Positions 1-5,974 of a DNA stretch of 6,439 nt are shown here, one piece after another (within the stretch, counting starts at the first letter, position 1; every line of letters begins with the position of its first letter). The stretch is taken from positions 1-6,439 of the forward strand of contig JAJXUY010000095.1 in assembly GCA_021782525.1 (NCBI GenBank). Reading direction: 5' to 3'. A program made the translations under genes and the position numbers. The notes under the pieces are model-generated. The model saw only the letters and a program-made list of their open reading frames with translations, was not told the DNA's origin and did not search any database. The stretch comes from Acidobacteriota bacterium. Its GTDB lineage: Bacteria > Acidobacteriota > Thermoanaerobaculia > Thermoanaerobaculales > Thermoanaerobaculaceae.

Positions 1-2
1 CG

Positions 3-299
3 GGTTCGTGGATCGTCGGCCCGTACCAGACGGACGGTCAGATCTCGTACTACTTCCTCGGCGGCACCTCGATGGCCAGCCCGCACGTCGCGGGGATCGT
101 GGCGCTGATGGCGCAGAAGGACCCGGGGCTGACGGCGCCTGACGCCGAGACGATCCTCGAGGGCTCGGCCGTTCCGCTGCCCGCGGGTTGCCGCACGGTC
201 TTCAACCCCGACGGCACCTCGAGCAACATCTGCTGGGGCGCGGACGCCACCGGCGCCGGCCTGGCCACCGCGGACGCCGCTCTGGCGGCGACCCCGTAG
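3..299 (+). CDS. Subtilisin-like (S8) serine protease, C-terminal part (5' end outside window)
   Basis: The frame is open from base 3 to a TAG at 297-299 and gives 98 residues. The catalytic-serine motif of the S8 family, GTSMASPHVAG, begins about 22 residues into the visible part. It is followed by the usual helix (IVALMAQKDPGLT) and the end of the catalytic domain. In this family the serine in GTSMA is the nucleophile; the Asp and His of the triad must lie upstream, outside the window. The protein stops about 75 residues after that serine, so there is no visible C-terminal sorting or repeat domain. Two cysteines near the end (in AGCRTV and SNICWG) could form a disulfide, which would fit a secreted protein, but the signal peptide cannot be seen. 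A strong hairpin follows the stop codon. Family assignment is secure; substrate is unknown. Confidence 0.93.
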   Translation, partial: GSWIVGPYQTDGQISYYFLGGTSMASPHVAGIVALMAQKDPGLTAPDAETILEGSAVPLPAGCRTVFNPDGTSSNICWGADATGAGLATADAALAATP

Positions 300-325
300 C
301 CCGCTCCGTCGCTTCGGCATCGCCT

Positions 326-358
326 CGACCGCCCCGGCGCACCCCGTCGGGGCGGTCG
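326..358 (+). terminator. Probable terminator hairpin after the protease gene
   Basis: A perfect 11-bp inverted repeat (CGACCGCCCCG at 326-336 and CGGGGCGGTCG at 348-358) encloses an 11-nt loop and starts 27 bp after the protease stop. The stem is almost all G-C. Only a short CTT follows rather than a U-tract, which is common in GC-rich genomes. It could also stop transcription arriving from the right, from the icmF fragment side. Confidence 0.7.
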
Positions 359-463
359 CTTGAGCGCTCTTCAGCGTCTCGGTGGAGCGCCGGCTCCGAC
401 CGTGCTCATCCGATCGTCCGTCGCGACGGGAGCGGCTTCGGCGGTCGAGCTGCACGGCCCTCG

Positions 464-526
464 CCGGCCACCGGCCACCGGCCACGCCTCTTCTGTGCCC
501 TGCGCCCGGTGCCGTGTGCCCTGGCG
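464..526. repeat. Heptanucleotide repeat array, left copy
   Basis: Three exact copies of CCGGCCA (464-484) are followed by about six degenerate 7-base units (for example TCTGTGC, CCTGCGC, CCGGTGC, CGTGTGC). The 7-base phase is kept up to one base before the icmF 3' fragment at 528. The array lies directly downstream of that fragment's stop codon. A similar period-7 array of equal span sits in the same position next to the intact icmF end (5784-5846). The 3-copy core is plain; the degenerate part is my reading of the phase. Confidence 0.6.
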
Positions 527-527
527 T

Positions 528-655
528 CCTACATGCTCCTTCTGTACTGGCCGCCGACCTCGTAGAGGGCGTGGGTGATCTGGCCGAGGGAGCAGGGGCA
601 CACGGTACGCAGCAACTTCGCGAAGAGGTTGCCGCCGGCGCGGGCGGTCGCCTGC
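528..655. repeat. Direct repeat, left copy (icmF 3' end plus 1 bp)
   Basis: This segment matches 5847-5974 in the same orientation, 121 of 128 bases with no gaps. Bases 528-596 are identical over 69 bp. The seven differences are at 597, 607, 613, 615, 618, 619 and 643. Similarity ends abruptly on both sides (527/5846 and 656/5975). The repeat unit, start to start, is 5,319 bp and contains the methyltransferase, the glycosyltransferase operon and its spacers. Confidence 0.95.
529..654 (-). pseudogene. Detached 3' fragment of an icmF-type mutase gene (41 codons plus stop)
   Basis: Read on the minus strand, this encodes the last 41 residues of an isobutyryl-CoA mutase (IcmF) type protein, from QATARAGG to the C-terminal EVGGQYRRSM and a TAG. 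It differs from the intact copy at the right edge by two residues: Glu to Lys (FAKLL against FAELL) and Ser to Pro (VCPCSLG against VCSCSLG). Codons upstream of base 655 have no resemblance to the mutase. An open frame continues to 921 but runs through non-coding-looking sequence and into the end of the methyltransferase gene, so it is probably not translated as a protein. With no catalytic barrel and no evident start, this is a relic or an integration scar, not a gene. Confidence 0.88.
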
Positions 656-862
656 CGACTCGCCAGCGTGGGTTCCCTGTGGGTGGTTGGACCCTGCGCG
701 TGGCTCGGCGGGGCACGACGACGGTCCACACTACTCACCAGGCTCTTCGCTTCGGCCGCTTCAAAGGTCCGAACGATCCTGCTGCACCTGACGAACGCGT
801 GGTTCCTCCATCCATCTGGTCCGGCATGAGCGGCGGGGAGGTCGCCTCTTGGTGTGGATGCG
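656..862. other. Spacer with no recognisable gene
   Basis: This 207-bp stretch lies between the icmF fragment and the methyltransferase stop codon. Frames crossing it are rich in Arg, Pro and Ser, with no family motif. I see no RNA gene, no clear terminator hairpin for the methyltransferase, and no integrase remnant. It begins exactly where similarity to the intact icmF ends. Confidence 0.5.
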
Positions 863-1519
863 TTATCCCGCCGGGCGGCGCGTCGAGTACAGCACGTGGG
901 CGTGGCAGTAGCCGCGGCCAAGGTCGCGTGCGCGAAACTCCGAGAGGCCGGCGCGATCGAGCCGCACCCGGAGTCGATCGGCGTCCTCGTAACTGAACGC
1001 CCTCCCGAGCGTCAGCCCTGCCGCGCTGGCGAGAGCCTCCTGGGCGCGGTTCCACAACGCCTTGACCCGTCGTTCGGGGTCGAGCTCCTTGAGGAGGAAC
1101 GTGCCTCCGGGAACGAGCCGTTCGCGGACGCGCGCGAGGAGGGCGTCCCACTCCGCGAGAGGAACCTTGTAGAGCACGTCGATCAGCGCCACGACGTCGA
1201 ACGTCCCCGCGATCGCCTCGTCGAACCCCGCGACGAAGAGGACGCTCGGGTGCCGGCACGAGCGGAGAACCTTTCTCGGGTCGGGATCGAGCGCGACGAC
1301 CGCGCTCGCACCTCCGAGCGCGGCCAGCACCGACAGGATGCCGTGGCCAGCCCCGATCTCCAGGATCCGCGAACCGGCCGGGATCTCTCGGAGCACCGGG
1401 AGGAACGGGCAGGTCAGGAACCGCCCGACGATGTGAAGCCGTTGCGCCGGCGGGAGGTGCCGGCAGGTGCGACGGAGCCCGCGGAGCGCCTGCCGCCGTC
1501 CCAAGTTCATCGGTTGCAT
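863..1519 (-). CDS. Class I SAM-dependent methyltransferase, substrate unknown
   Basis: A 218-residue protein with the Rossmann-type class I methyltransferase signature. Motif I is ILEIGAGHG at residues 52-60, the acidic residue expected to bind the ribose of S-adenosylmethionine is in VALDPD (D78 or D80), the motif IV region is FDVVALIDVLY at 107-117, and the usual LVPGG turn is at 135-139. The conserved-looking stretch LTCPFLPVL before motif I and the C-terminal CHAHVLY recall a group of small uncharacterised bacterial methyltransferases, but I cannot name the substrate. The ATG at 1519 is chosen because a GGAG (1527-1530) sits 7 nt upstream; the in-frame ATG at 1510 would be too far away. 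No membrane segment is evident. It is transcribed away from the glycosyltransferase operon, so a role in the same glycan or lipid pathway is plausible but inferred only from position. Confidence 0.9.
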   Translation of the reverse strand: MQPMNLGRRQALRGLRRTCRHLPPAQRLHIVGRFLTCPFLPVLREIPAGSRILEIGAGHGILSVLAALGGASAVVALDPDPRKVLRSCRHPSVLFVAGFDEAIAGTFDVVALIDVLYKVPLAEWDALLARVRERLVPGGTFLLKELDPERRVKALWNRAQEALASAAGLTLGRAFSYEDADRLRVRLDRAGLSEFRARDLGRGYCHAHVLYSTRRPAG

Positions 1520-1526
1520 TCTATCG

Positions 1527-1530
1527 CTCC
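1527..1530 (-). promoter_or_regulatory. Ribosome binding site of the methyltransferase gene
   Basis: On the minus strand GGAG is followed by 7 nt and then ATG at 1519. This spacing selects the first of two in-frame ATG codons. Confidence 0.55.
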
Positions 1531-1607
1531 GCGGGGGTTGCAGCGGTCGGTGTGGATGCGGCGGTGGCTCGGGCGTCGCCGTCCTCGGCGGGTGCCCGGC
1601 GAACCTG

Positions 1608-1613
1608 TATCAT
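1608..1613 (+). promoter_or_regulatory. Possible -10 element for the glycosyltransferase operon (leaderless start)
   Basis: TATCAT ends 7 nt before the GTG start of the glycosyltransferase gene and stands out in a very GC-rich divergent spacer (1520-1620). No Shine-Dalgarno-like sequence is visible between it and the GTG. A -10 box at this distance would place transcription start on or next to the start codon. I see no convincing -35 box. Confidence 0.3.
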
Positions 1614-1620
1614 CGGGCCC

Positions 1621-2382
1621 GTGAACGTGCGCCCCACGGTCTCGCTCGTGATCCCGATGTTCAACGAAGAGGAGAACATCGAGAGCGCGCTTGAGTGGGC
1701 TACGGAGGCACTCGATCGCCACTGCGGCGACTGGGAGATCATCGTCGTCGACGACGCGTCGACAGATCGCTCGCCCGAGATCGTGGCCCGCGCCGCCGGA
1801 GCGGACCCGAGGATCAAGGTCATCCGCCACCCCGTCAACCGCAAGCTCGGCGGCGCTCTGAAGACCGGATTCGCGGCCGCGAGGAACGATCTCGTCCTCT
1901 ACATGGACGCCGACCTGCCGTTCGACCCGAACGAGATCGGGCGCGCGATCCGTGCACTCGAGTTCACGCGCGCCGACCTGATCGCGGGTTACCGCCTCGA
2001 CCGCACGATGGAGGGGTGGATCCGGACGACGTACTCGTACCTCTACAACCTCCTGATCGGTGTGCTGTTCGGCTGGCCGCACCGGGACATCAACTTCTCG
2101 TTCAAGCTCGTTCGCCGCGAGGTGCTCGATGCGATCGAGCTGCGGTCGGAGGGCTCGCTGATCGACGCCGAGTTGGTCGTGAAGGCCAAGAACCTCGGGT
2201 TCGTGATCCAGCAACTCGGTCTCGACTACTTCCCGCGCACGCGCGGCCGCTCGACGCTCTCGTCGGCCCCGGTGATCGCGAAGATCCTGGCCGAGCTGGT
2301 GCGCCTGTTCTGGGACATGCACCACCCCCGCCGGCGGACGCTCCCAAACGGTGCACCAAGCCGGCGGACCGGCGCGGCGTGA
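1621..2382 (+). CDS. Polyprenyl-phosphate glycosyltransferase, GT2 family (DPM1/ArnC/FlmF2-like), soluble
   Basis: A 253-residue GT-A fold glycosyltransferase. Residues 7-20 (VSLVIPMFNEEENI) form the nucleotide-binding first strand, VVDDAST is at 42-48, the metal-binding DXD is D96-A-D98 in YMDADLPF, and INFSFKLVRREVL at 157-169 is typical of the dolichol- or undecaprenyl-phosphate sugar synthases. The family moves a sugar from a nucleotide donor to a polyprenyl phosphate at the inner face of the cytoplasmic membrane. No C-terminal membrane spans are present, unlike ArnC or GtrB, so it resembles the short DPM1 type; the Arg-rich tail (PRRRT, SRRTG) may help membrane contact. The GTG at 1621 is preferred because it leaves five residues before the first strand; an ATG at 1552 in frame would add an unlikely Ala/Arg-rich leader. 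The stop overlaps the next gene. The sugar cannot be read from the sequence. Confidence 0.92.
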   Translation: MNVRPTVSLVIPMFNEEENIESALEWATEALDRHCGDWEIIVVDDASTDRSPEIVARAAGADPRIKVIRHPVNRKLGGALKTGFAAARNDLVLYMDADLPFDPNEIGRAIRALEFTRADLIAGYRLDRTMEGWIRTTYSYLYNLLIGVLFGWPHRDINFSFKLVRREVLDAIELRSEGSLIDAELVVKAKNLGFVIQQLGLDYFPRTRGRSTLSSAPVIAKILAELVRLFWDMHHPRRRTLPNGAPSRRTGAA

Positions 2383-3254
2383 GCGGCCTTCTGATCGTGA
2401 CGGCCGACGACGTCGGCCTGCACCGGGGCACGACGCTCGGCGCGCTCGCCGCGCACGACCGGGGGATCGTGACGGCGTGCAGCGTGGCGACGGTCGGGCG
2501 GGAGCTCGATCACGCCGTAGAGCTCCTGCGCGGTCGCCCCGAGCTCGCGGTCGGCGTCCATCTGAGCCTGGTCGGCGGTACGCCGCTGTCGCCCCCTTCC
2601 GAGGTGCCTTCGCTCGTCGGACGCGGCGGCGCTCTCCTGCCTGACGCCAGCGCATTCCTGCGCCGGTGGACCACGCATCGCGTCAACCCGGAGGAGGTCG
2701 AGCTCGAGCTGAGGCGCCAGGTCGAGGTGCTACTCGACCGAGGGCTCACGGTCGCGCATGTGAACAGCCACCAGCACCTCCACGTCCTGCCGGACGTGCT
2801 CGCGGTCGTGCTCCGGCTGGCGCATGCGTACGGGATTCCGTTCGTCCGCACGCCGGTTGACCGCCAACCGCGCGGCGTCGCGATCAGGCGCGCGCTCGCC
2901 GTGCGCGGGCTCGAATGGCTCGGGCGGAGGGCGGCGCGGAGAATACGGGCCCGCGGCTTGACGACGGCGGACGCGACGATCGGGGTCGCGGGTGCGGGTC
3001 ATCTGACGACGGCTGGGCTCGTCGACCTGCTCGGCCGCACGACCCGACTGACGGAACTCGTGTGCCATCCGGGGGTGGGCGACCAGGCACTCGCGAGCGC
3101 GTTCCCCTGGGGGTACGGGTGGGAGGTTGAGACGGCCGCGCTGTGTGACCCCACGGTGCGCTCGGCGCTCGAGACCGCCGGCCTCACACTCGTGCGCCCG
3201 GACACGCCGACCGTCCACGAGGTCGCTCGGGGTCAGAGAGTCCCTGCGCGCTAA
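2379..3254 (+). CDS. YdjC-family carbohydrate deacetylase (HpnK/NaxD/ChbG-like)
   Basis: A 291-residue protein with the YdjC fold signatures in order: LIVTADDVGL at residues 5-14, with D11 the expected metal ligand or catalytic Asp; GVHLSL at 59-64 (H61); NSHQHLHVLP at 129-138, with H131 and H134 as likely metal ligands; and CHPG at 229-232. The family removes N-acetyl groups from amino sugars such as diacetylchitobiose, and NaxD acts on undecaprenyl-phosphate GalNAc. The start is the GTG at 2379, which overlaps the preceding stop as GTGA; this 4-bp overlap implies translational coupling. The open frame extends much further upstream, but that part is a shadow of the glycosyltransferase gene. 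With a polyprenyl sugar synthase before it and a GT-C after it, deacetylation of a lipid-linked HexNAc is the best inference. HpnK-type hopanoid metabolism is an alternative, but no hopanoid gene is in view. Confidence 0.9.
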   Translation: MSGLLIVTADDVGLHRGTTLGALAAHDRGIVTACSVATVGRELDHAVELLRGRPELAVGVHLSLVGGTPLSPPSEVPSLVGRGGALLPDASAFLRRWTTHRVNPEEVELELRRQVEVLLDRGLTVAHVNSHQHLHVLPDVLAVVLRLAHAYGIPFVRTPVDRQPRGVAIRRALAVRGLEWLGRRAARRIRARGLTTADATIGVAGAGHLTTAGLVDLLGRTTRLTELVCHPGVGDQALASAFPWGYGWEVETAALCDPTVRSALETAGLTLVRPDTPTVHEVARGQRVPAR

Positions 3255-3263
3255 CATGACGCG

Positions 3264-5714
3264 ATGGGCGGGAGAGACGGTGGCCGTTGCTCGGGGGGTC
3301 GTGCCGGCTGGCTGTTCCTCGCCGGCCTGGCGGTGTATGGCCTCGCGCTCTGGGTGTGGCGCCCCGCGACGCCGTTCGAACAGGACGAGGTGCTGTTCTT
3401 GCGCGCCCTCGATCGGTACGATGTCGCCAAGCACGCGCCGCATCCGCCCGGCTATCCGCTCTACGTCGCAGTCGGGAAGGTCGTCCGGTGGGCAGTCGGA
3501 GCGCCGGAAAGCGCGCTGGAGTTGGTTGCAGTCGCGGCGTCGCTGGTGACGTTGGCGGGCGCGTGGCTACTCGCCCGCCGCCTGGGTGCGGGAAGATCAG
3601 CGGCGACGCTGGCCGCGGCGGTCACTGCGACTGTTCCGACGTTCCTCTTTCACGGCAGCGTCGGGTTCTCTGACATCCCAGGCACGGCAGTAGCCCTGCT
3701 GGCGGCGTTCACGCTGGTGATCGCCCTCGAGCGGCCGAGCATGCTCGCGTTCGGCGCCATCTTGACCGCCGCCGCGTGTGCGGTCCGCCCCCAACTCGTC
3801 CTCCTCCTGCTGCCGCTCGGGGTGGCCGCACTCGCGCTCGCGAGCCTGAAGCGCCGCTGGGGCGCGATTGCCGGCGCGCTCGCGGCGGGGGTCGCCGTCT
3901 CGCTGGCGTGCTGGCTCCCCGCCGTGCTTGTCACCGGGACAGCCCGATTCCGCCAGGCGATCCTGGATGCGGGTCGGTGGGCGGCCGAGCACGAGGCAGG
4001 GGCCCGGCTTCCGGCGGCACCCGTGGAAAGCGTCGTGCGCCACTGGCTGGTGAATCCCTGGGGTGATGCGGTCATGGCGGCCGTGTTCTGGCTTGCGGTT
4101 GCAGTGGGCGCCGCGACGTGGTGGCGGCGGGGCCGCCGACGCCTGGTCGCGGTTGCGGCGGGCTGCAGCGGGCTCTACATCGTCGCCGGCGCGTTCACGA
4201 TGGAGATGGGCGAGGCGGTGCGGTACGTCCTCCCGGCGGTGCCGTTCCTCGCGCTCCTCGCCGCCGGCATCGCCGAGGCGCGCTCCCGCACGGTGGCTCG
4301 GATCTTGGTCGCTGGTCTTGCTGCCTGGTGCGTGGCCGCCGCCGTTTGGATCGCGCCGCTCGTCGGGCTGCGGGCACGGAAGCCCGCCCCGGTGTGGGAG
4401 TGCTTGACATGGGTGGCCGCGCACGCGGATCCGGCGCGCACGCTGATCGTGTTCGACGACGCTTTCCGCCCGCACGCCGGGTACCTCCTCGGCGCGCGGG
4501 GCTTCCACCTCGAGCAGCTGCGCCCGGGCGTGACGTACACGTGCCCCGTACCGGGCGGCTCCGTGCTCTTCGTGACGCGCGCCCGCCCTCAGACGGGCAA
4601 CGTCCTGATCGAGCGGGACTGGGACGTTGCCGAGCTGAAGCCGTTCTCACGCGGGCTCTACGAGCGCTGCGTGGTGACCCTCCAGGCGGAAGGCTCGTCG
4701 GTGCAGTACACGGGCGGCTTCAGCGTGACTCCCAACGGTTGGGAACTGGCGCGTCAAGGCGCGGTCTCGTTGCCTGAAGGCGCTCCGGTGCAGCTGGCGC
4801 AGGTCCGGGCGGGCAACACGGCGCTGCTCCTGACCCCGGCCGGCTCGCCCCCGGTCGCCGTCCCGGCGGGCGGCGAGGCGGTCGCGCTCGTGCCGCCGGG
4901 CGCCGCCGGCGCCATGCGGCTCGAGGTGGCGGGCGGCGGGACGACCCGTTTCCCGGGCTTGCAACTGTTCCCCGTCGCCGGGGACGCGTGGCGCCAACTC
5001 GCAGCGGGAGGTGGCAGACGCATGCTCGTCGTTCCATCGGCGGCGCACGTGCAGGGGAGGTGGTCCAGTTTGTGGGTCACGGACCTGGTGCTACGGAACA
5101 CCAGCACGGCAGCTCCGGTCGACGTGACGATGCGCTGGTCGCAGCGGCTTTCCTTCGGCGGCGGCTCCCTAACCCGACACGCGGTCCTCGCTCCCGGGAT
5201 GACGTTGCTCCTGCACGACGTGATCGGCAAGGATTTCCACGCCCAAGGGTCTGGGGCGATGCTGTTGTCTGCCGACGGTGGGTTGGTGGCGCTGTGGGCG
5301 ACGTACGACCGAAACGCGCCTCGCACGCTCACGGACCCCGCGTTCCTCGCGGCTCTCGACGGCGCGCAGACGGTGCGCCGCGGCGCCATGGTCCTGGAGT
5401 ACCGGCCCGGTGCCGAAGGGGTGCGGTCGAACGCCGCGTTCTTCAACCCCTCCGACTCCGTCTGCGAGGTGAAGATCGAGGTGAAGGACCGCGAGGGCCG
5501 GCGCACGCCGTCTGGTCGCGTCGTGAGACTCCCGGCGTGGGCGTTCGAGCTGCTCGACGGCGAGCGACTCCTCGGGCCAACAGCCGGAAAGCTCAATGGG
5601 GCATTCGAAATCCGCTTCGAGGCCCCGCGGCCGGTTTACGCGTTCGTCTCGGTCGTCGCCAACGGTTCCAACCGGACACGTTACGAGTTTGCCGGCCTCG
5701 GAGAGGGAAAGTAG
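3264..5714 (+). CDS. Large GT-C (GT39/ArnT-like) membrane glycosyltransferase fused to a beta-sandwich tail
   Basis: An 816-residue protein in three parts. Residues 1-370 hold about 11 hydrophobic spans (roughly 14-31, 83-106, 110-130, 138-155, 160-173, 177-193, 200-222, 268-286, 292-311, 321-337, 345-368). The first external loop has PFEQDEVLF (D41-E42) and HPPGYPLY (60-67), the acidic and HPP motifs of PMT/ArnT-type enzymes that use polyprenyl-phosphate sugars outside the membrane. Residues 370-585 are soluble and Gly/Ala/Val-rich. Residues 586-816 look like two tandem beta-sandwich units, the first with VQGRWSSLWVTDLVLRNTS and the second with RSNAAFFNPSDS at the matching place. That tail resembles domains I associate with secreted acidobacterial proteins (memory only). 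The ATG at 3264 is 9 bp past the deacetylase stop, with a weak AGAGAG upstream (3235-3240). It is the last operon gene and the expected transferase; acceptor unknown. Confidence 0.85.
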   Translation: MGGRDGGRCSGGRAGWLFLAGLAVYGLALWVWRPATPFEQDEVLFLRALDRYDVAKHAPHPPGYPLYVAVGKVVRWAVGAPESALELVAVAASLVTLAGAWLLARRLGAGRSAATLAAAVTATVPTFLFHGSVGFSDIPGTAVALLAAFTLVIALERPSMLAFGAILTAAACAVRPQLVLLLLPLGVAALALASLKRRWGAIAGALAAGVAVSLACWLPAVLVTGTARFRQAILDAGRWAAEHEAGARLPAAPVESVVRHWLVNPWGDAVMAAVFWLAVAVGAATWWRRGRRRLVAVAAGCSGLYIVAGAFTMEMGEAVRYVLPAVPFLALLAAGIAEARSRTVARILVAGLAAWCVAAAVWIAPLVGLRARKPAPVWECLTWVAAHADPARTLIVFDDAFRPHAGYLLGARGFHLEQLRPGVTYTCPVPGGSVLFVTRARPQTGNVLIERDWDVAELKPFSRGLYERCVVTLQAEGSSVQYTGGFSVTPNGWELARQGAVSLPEGAPVQLAQVRAGNTALLLTPAGSPPVAVPAGGEAVALVPPGAAGAMRLEVAGGGTTRFPGLQLFPVAGDAWRQLAAGGGRRMLVVPSAAHVQGRWSSLWVTDLVLRNTSTAAPVDVTMRWSQRLSFGGGSLTRHAVLAPGMTLLLHDVIGKDFHAQGSGAMLLSADGGLVALWATYDRNAPRTLTDPAFLAALDGAQTVRRGAMVLEYRPGAEGVRSNAAFFNPSDSVCEVKIEVKDREGRRTPSGRVVRLPAWAFELLDGERLLGPTAGKLNGAFEIRFEAPRPVYAFVSVVANGSNRTRYEFAGLGEGK

Positions 5715-5783
5715 GCCGATCGCCCTCGTCACGCCTGCCCGTCTCCCGTGGCACCTCGGCCCCTCGGCGCCGGCGTCTCTGCC

Positions 5784-5846
5784 ACCCACGACCCACGAAC
5801 CACATCCCACGGTCTCTCCGGACCCCTGGCCCCGGGTTTCTACCGG
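5784..5846. repeat. Heptanucleotide repeat array, right copy
   Basis: Four near-copies of a 7-base unit (ACCCACG, ACCCACG, AACCACA, TCCCACG at 5784-5811) are followed by degenerate units in the same phase (CGGACCC, CTGGCCC, CGGGTTT at 5819-5839). The array ends next to the right direct repeat at 5847, just downstream of the icmF stop. Its place and span mirror the left array (464-526), but the unit sequence differs. The first four units are clear; the rest is weaker. The remaining spacer from 5715 to 5783 shows no gene and no strong terminator. Confidence 0.5.
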
Positions 5847-5974
5847 CCTACATGCTCCTTCTGTACTGGCCGCCGACCTCGTAGAGGGCGTGGGTGATCT
5901 GGCCGAGGGAGCAGGAGCACACGGTGCGCAGGAGCTCGGCGAAGAGGTTGCCGCCGGCGCGCGCGGTCGCCTGC
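5847..5974. repeat. Direct repeat, right copy (3' end of intact icmF)
   Basis: This is the partner of 528-655: same orientation, 121/128 identical, and the first 69 bases match perfectly. Here the repeat is continuous with the rest of the mutase reading frame, so this copy is the functional gene end. Confidence 0.95.

Noticed and set aside
464..526. Heptamer arrays as a CRISPR or regulatory iteron array
   Set aside because: The units are 7 bases with no spacers between them, far shorter than CRISPR repeats, and there is no replication or partition gene nearby to suggest iterons.
300..862. Integrase, transposase or tRNA gene that would explain the direct repeats
   Set aside because: I looked in this gap and in the rest of the window on both strands and found no recombinase motif and no tRNA-like cloverleaf; the insertion mechanism remains open.
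529..921. 130-residue minus-strand open frame containing the icmF fragment
   Set aside because: Only the last 41 codons match the mutase; the N-terminal part is Arg/Ala/Thr-rich, overlaps the end of the methyltransferase gene and has no family features. Treated as a fragment, not a gene.
1695..2378. Upstream extension of the deacetylase frame to an ATG at 1695
   Set aside because: Bases 1695-2378 encode the GT2 enzyme in another frame, and the extension reads as Arg/Pro/Asp-rich nonsense. The GTG at 2379 gives a normal-length YdjC protein.
1507..2655. 382-residue minus-strand open frame opposite the glycosyltransferase and deacetylase genes
   Set aside because: Arg-rich composition typical of an antisense frame in GC-rich DNA; the plus strand carries well-supported families here.
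4754..5596. 280-residue minus-strand open frame within the GT-C gene
   Set aside because: Antisense shadow: Ser/Pro/Arg-rich, no motif, wholly inside a supported coding region.
5715..5783. Terminator for the operon between the GT-C stop and the right heptamer array
   Set aside because: Only short GC-rich complementarities are present (for example around CGGCGCCGG), with no stem comparable to the one at 326-358 and no U-tract.
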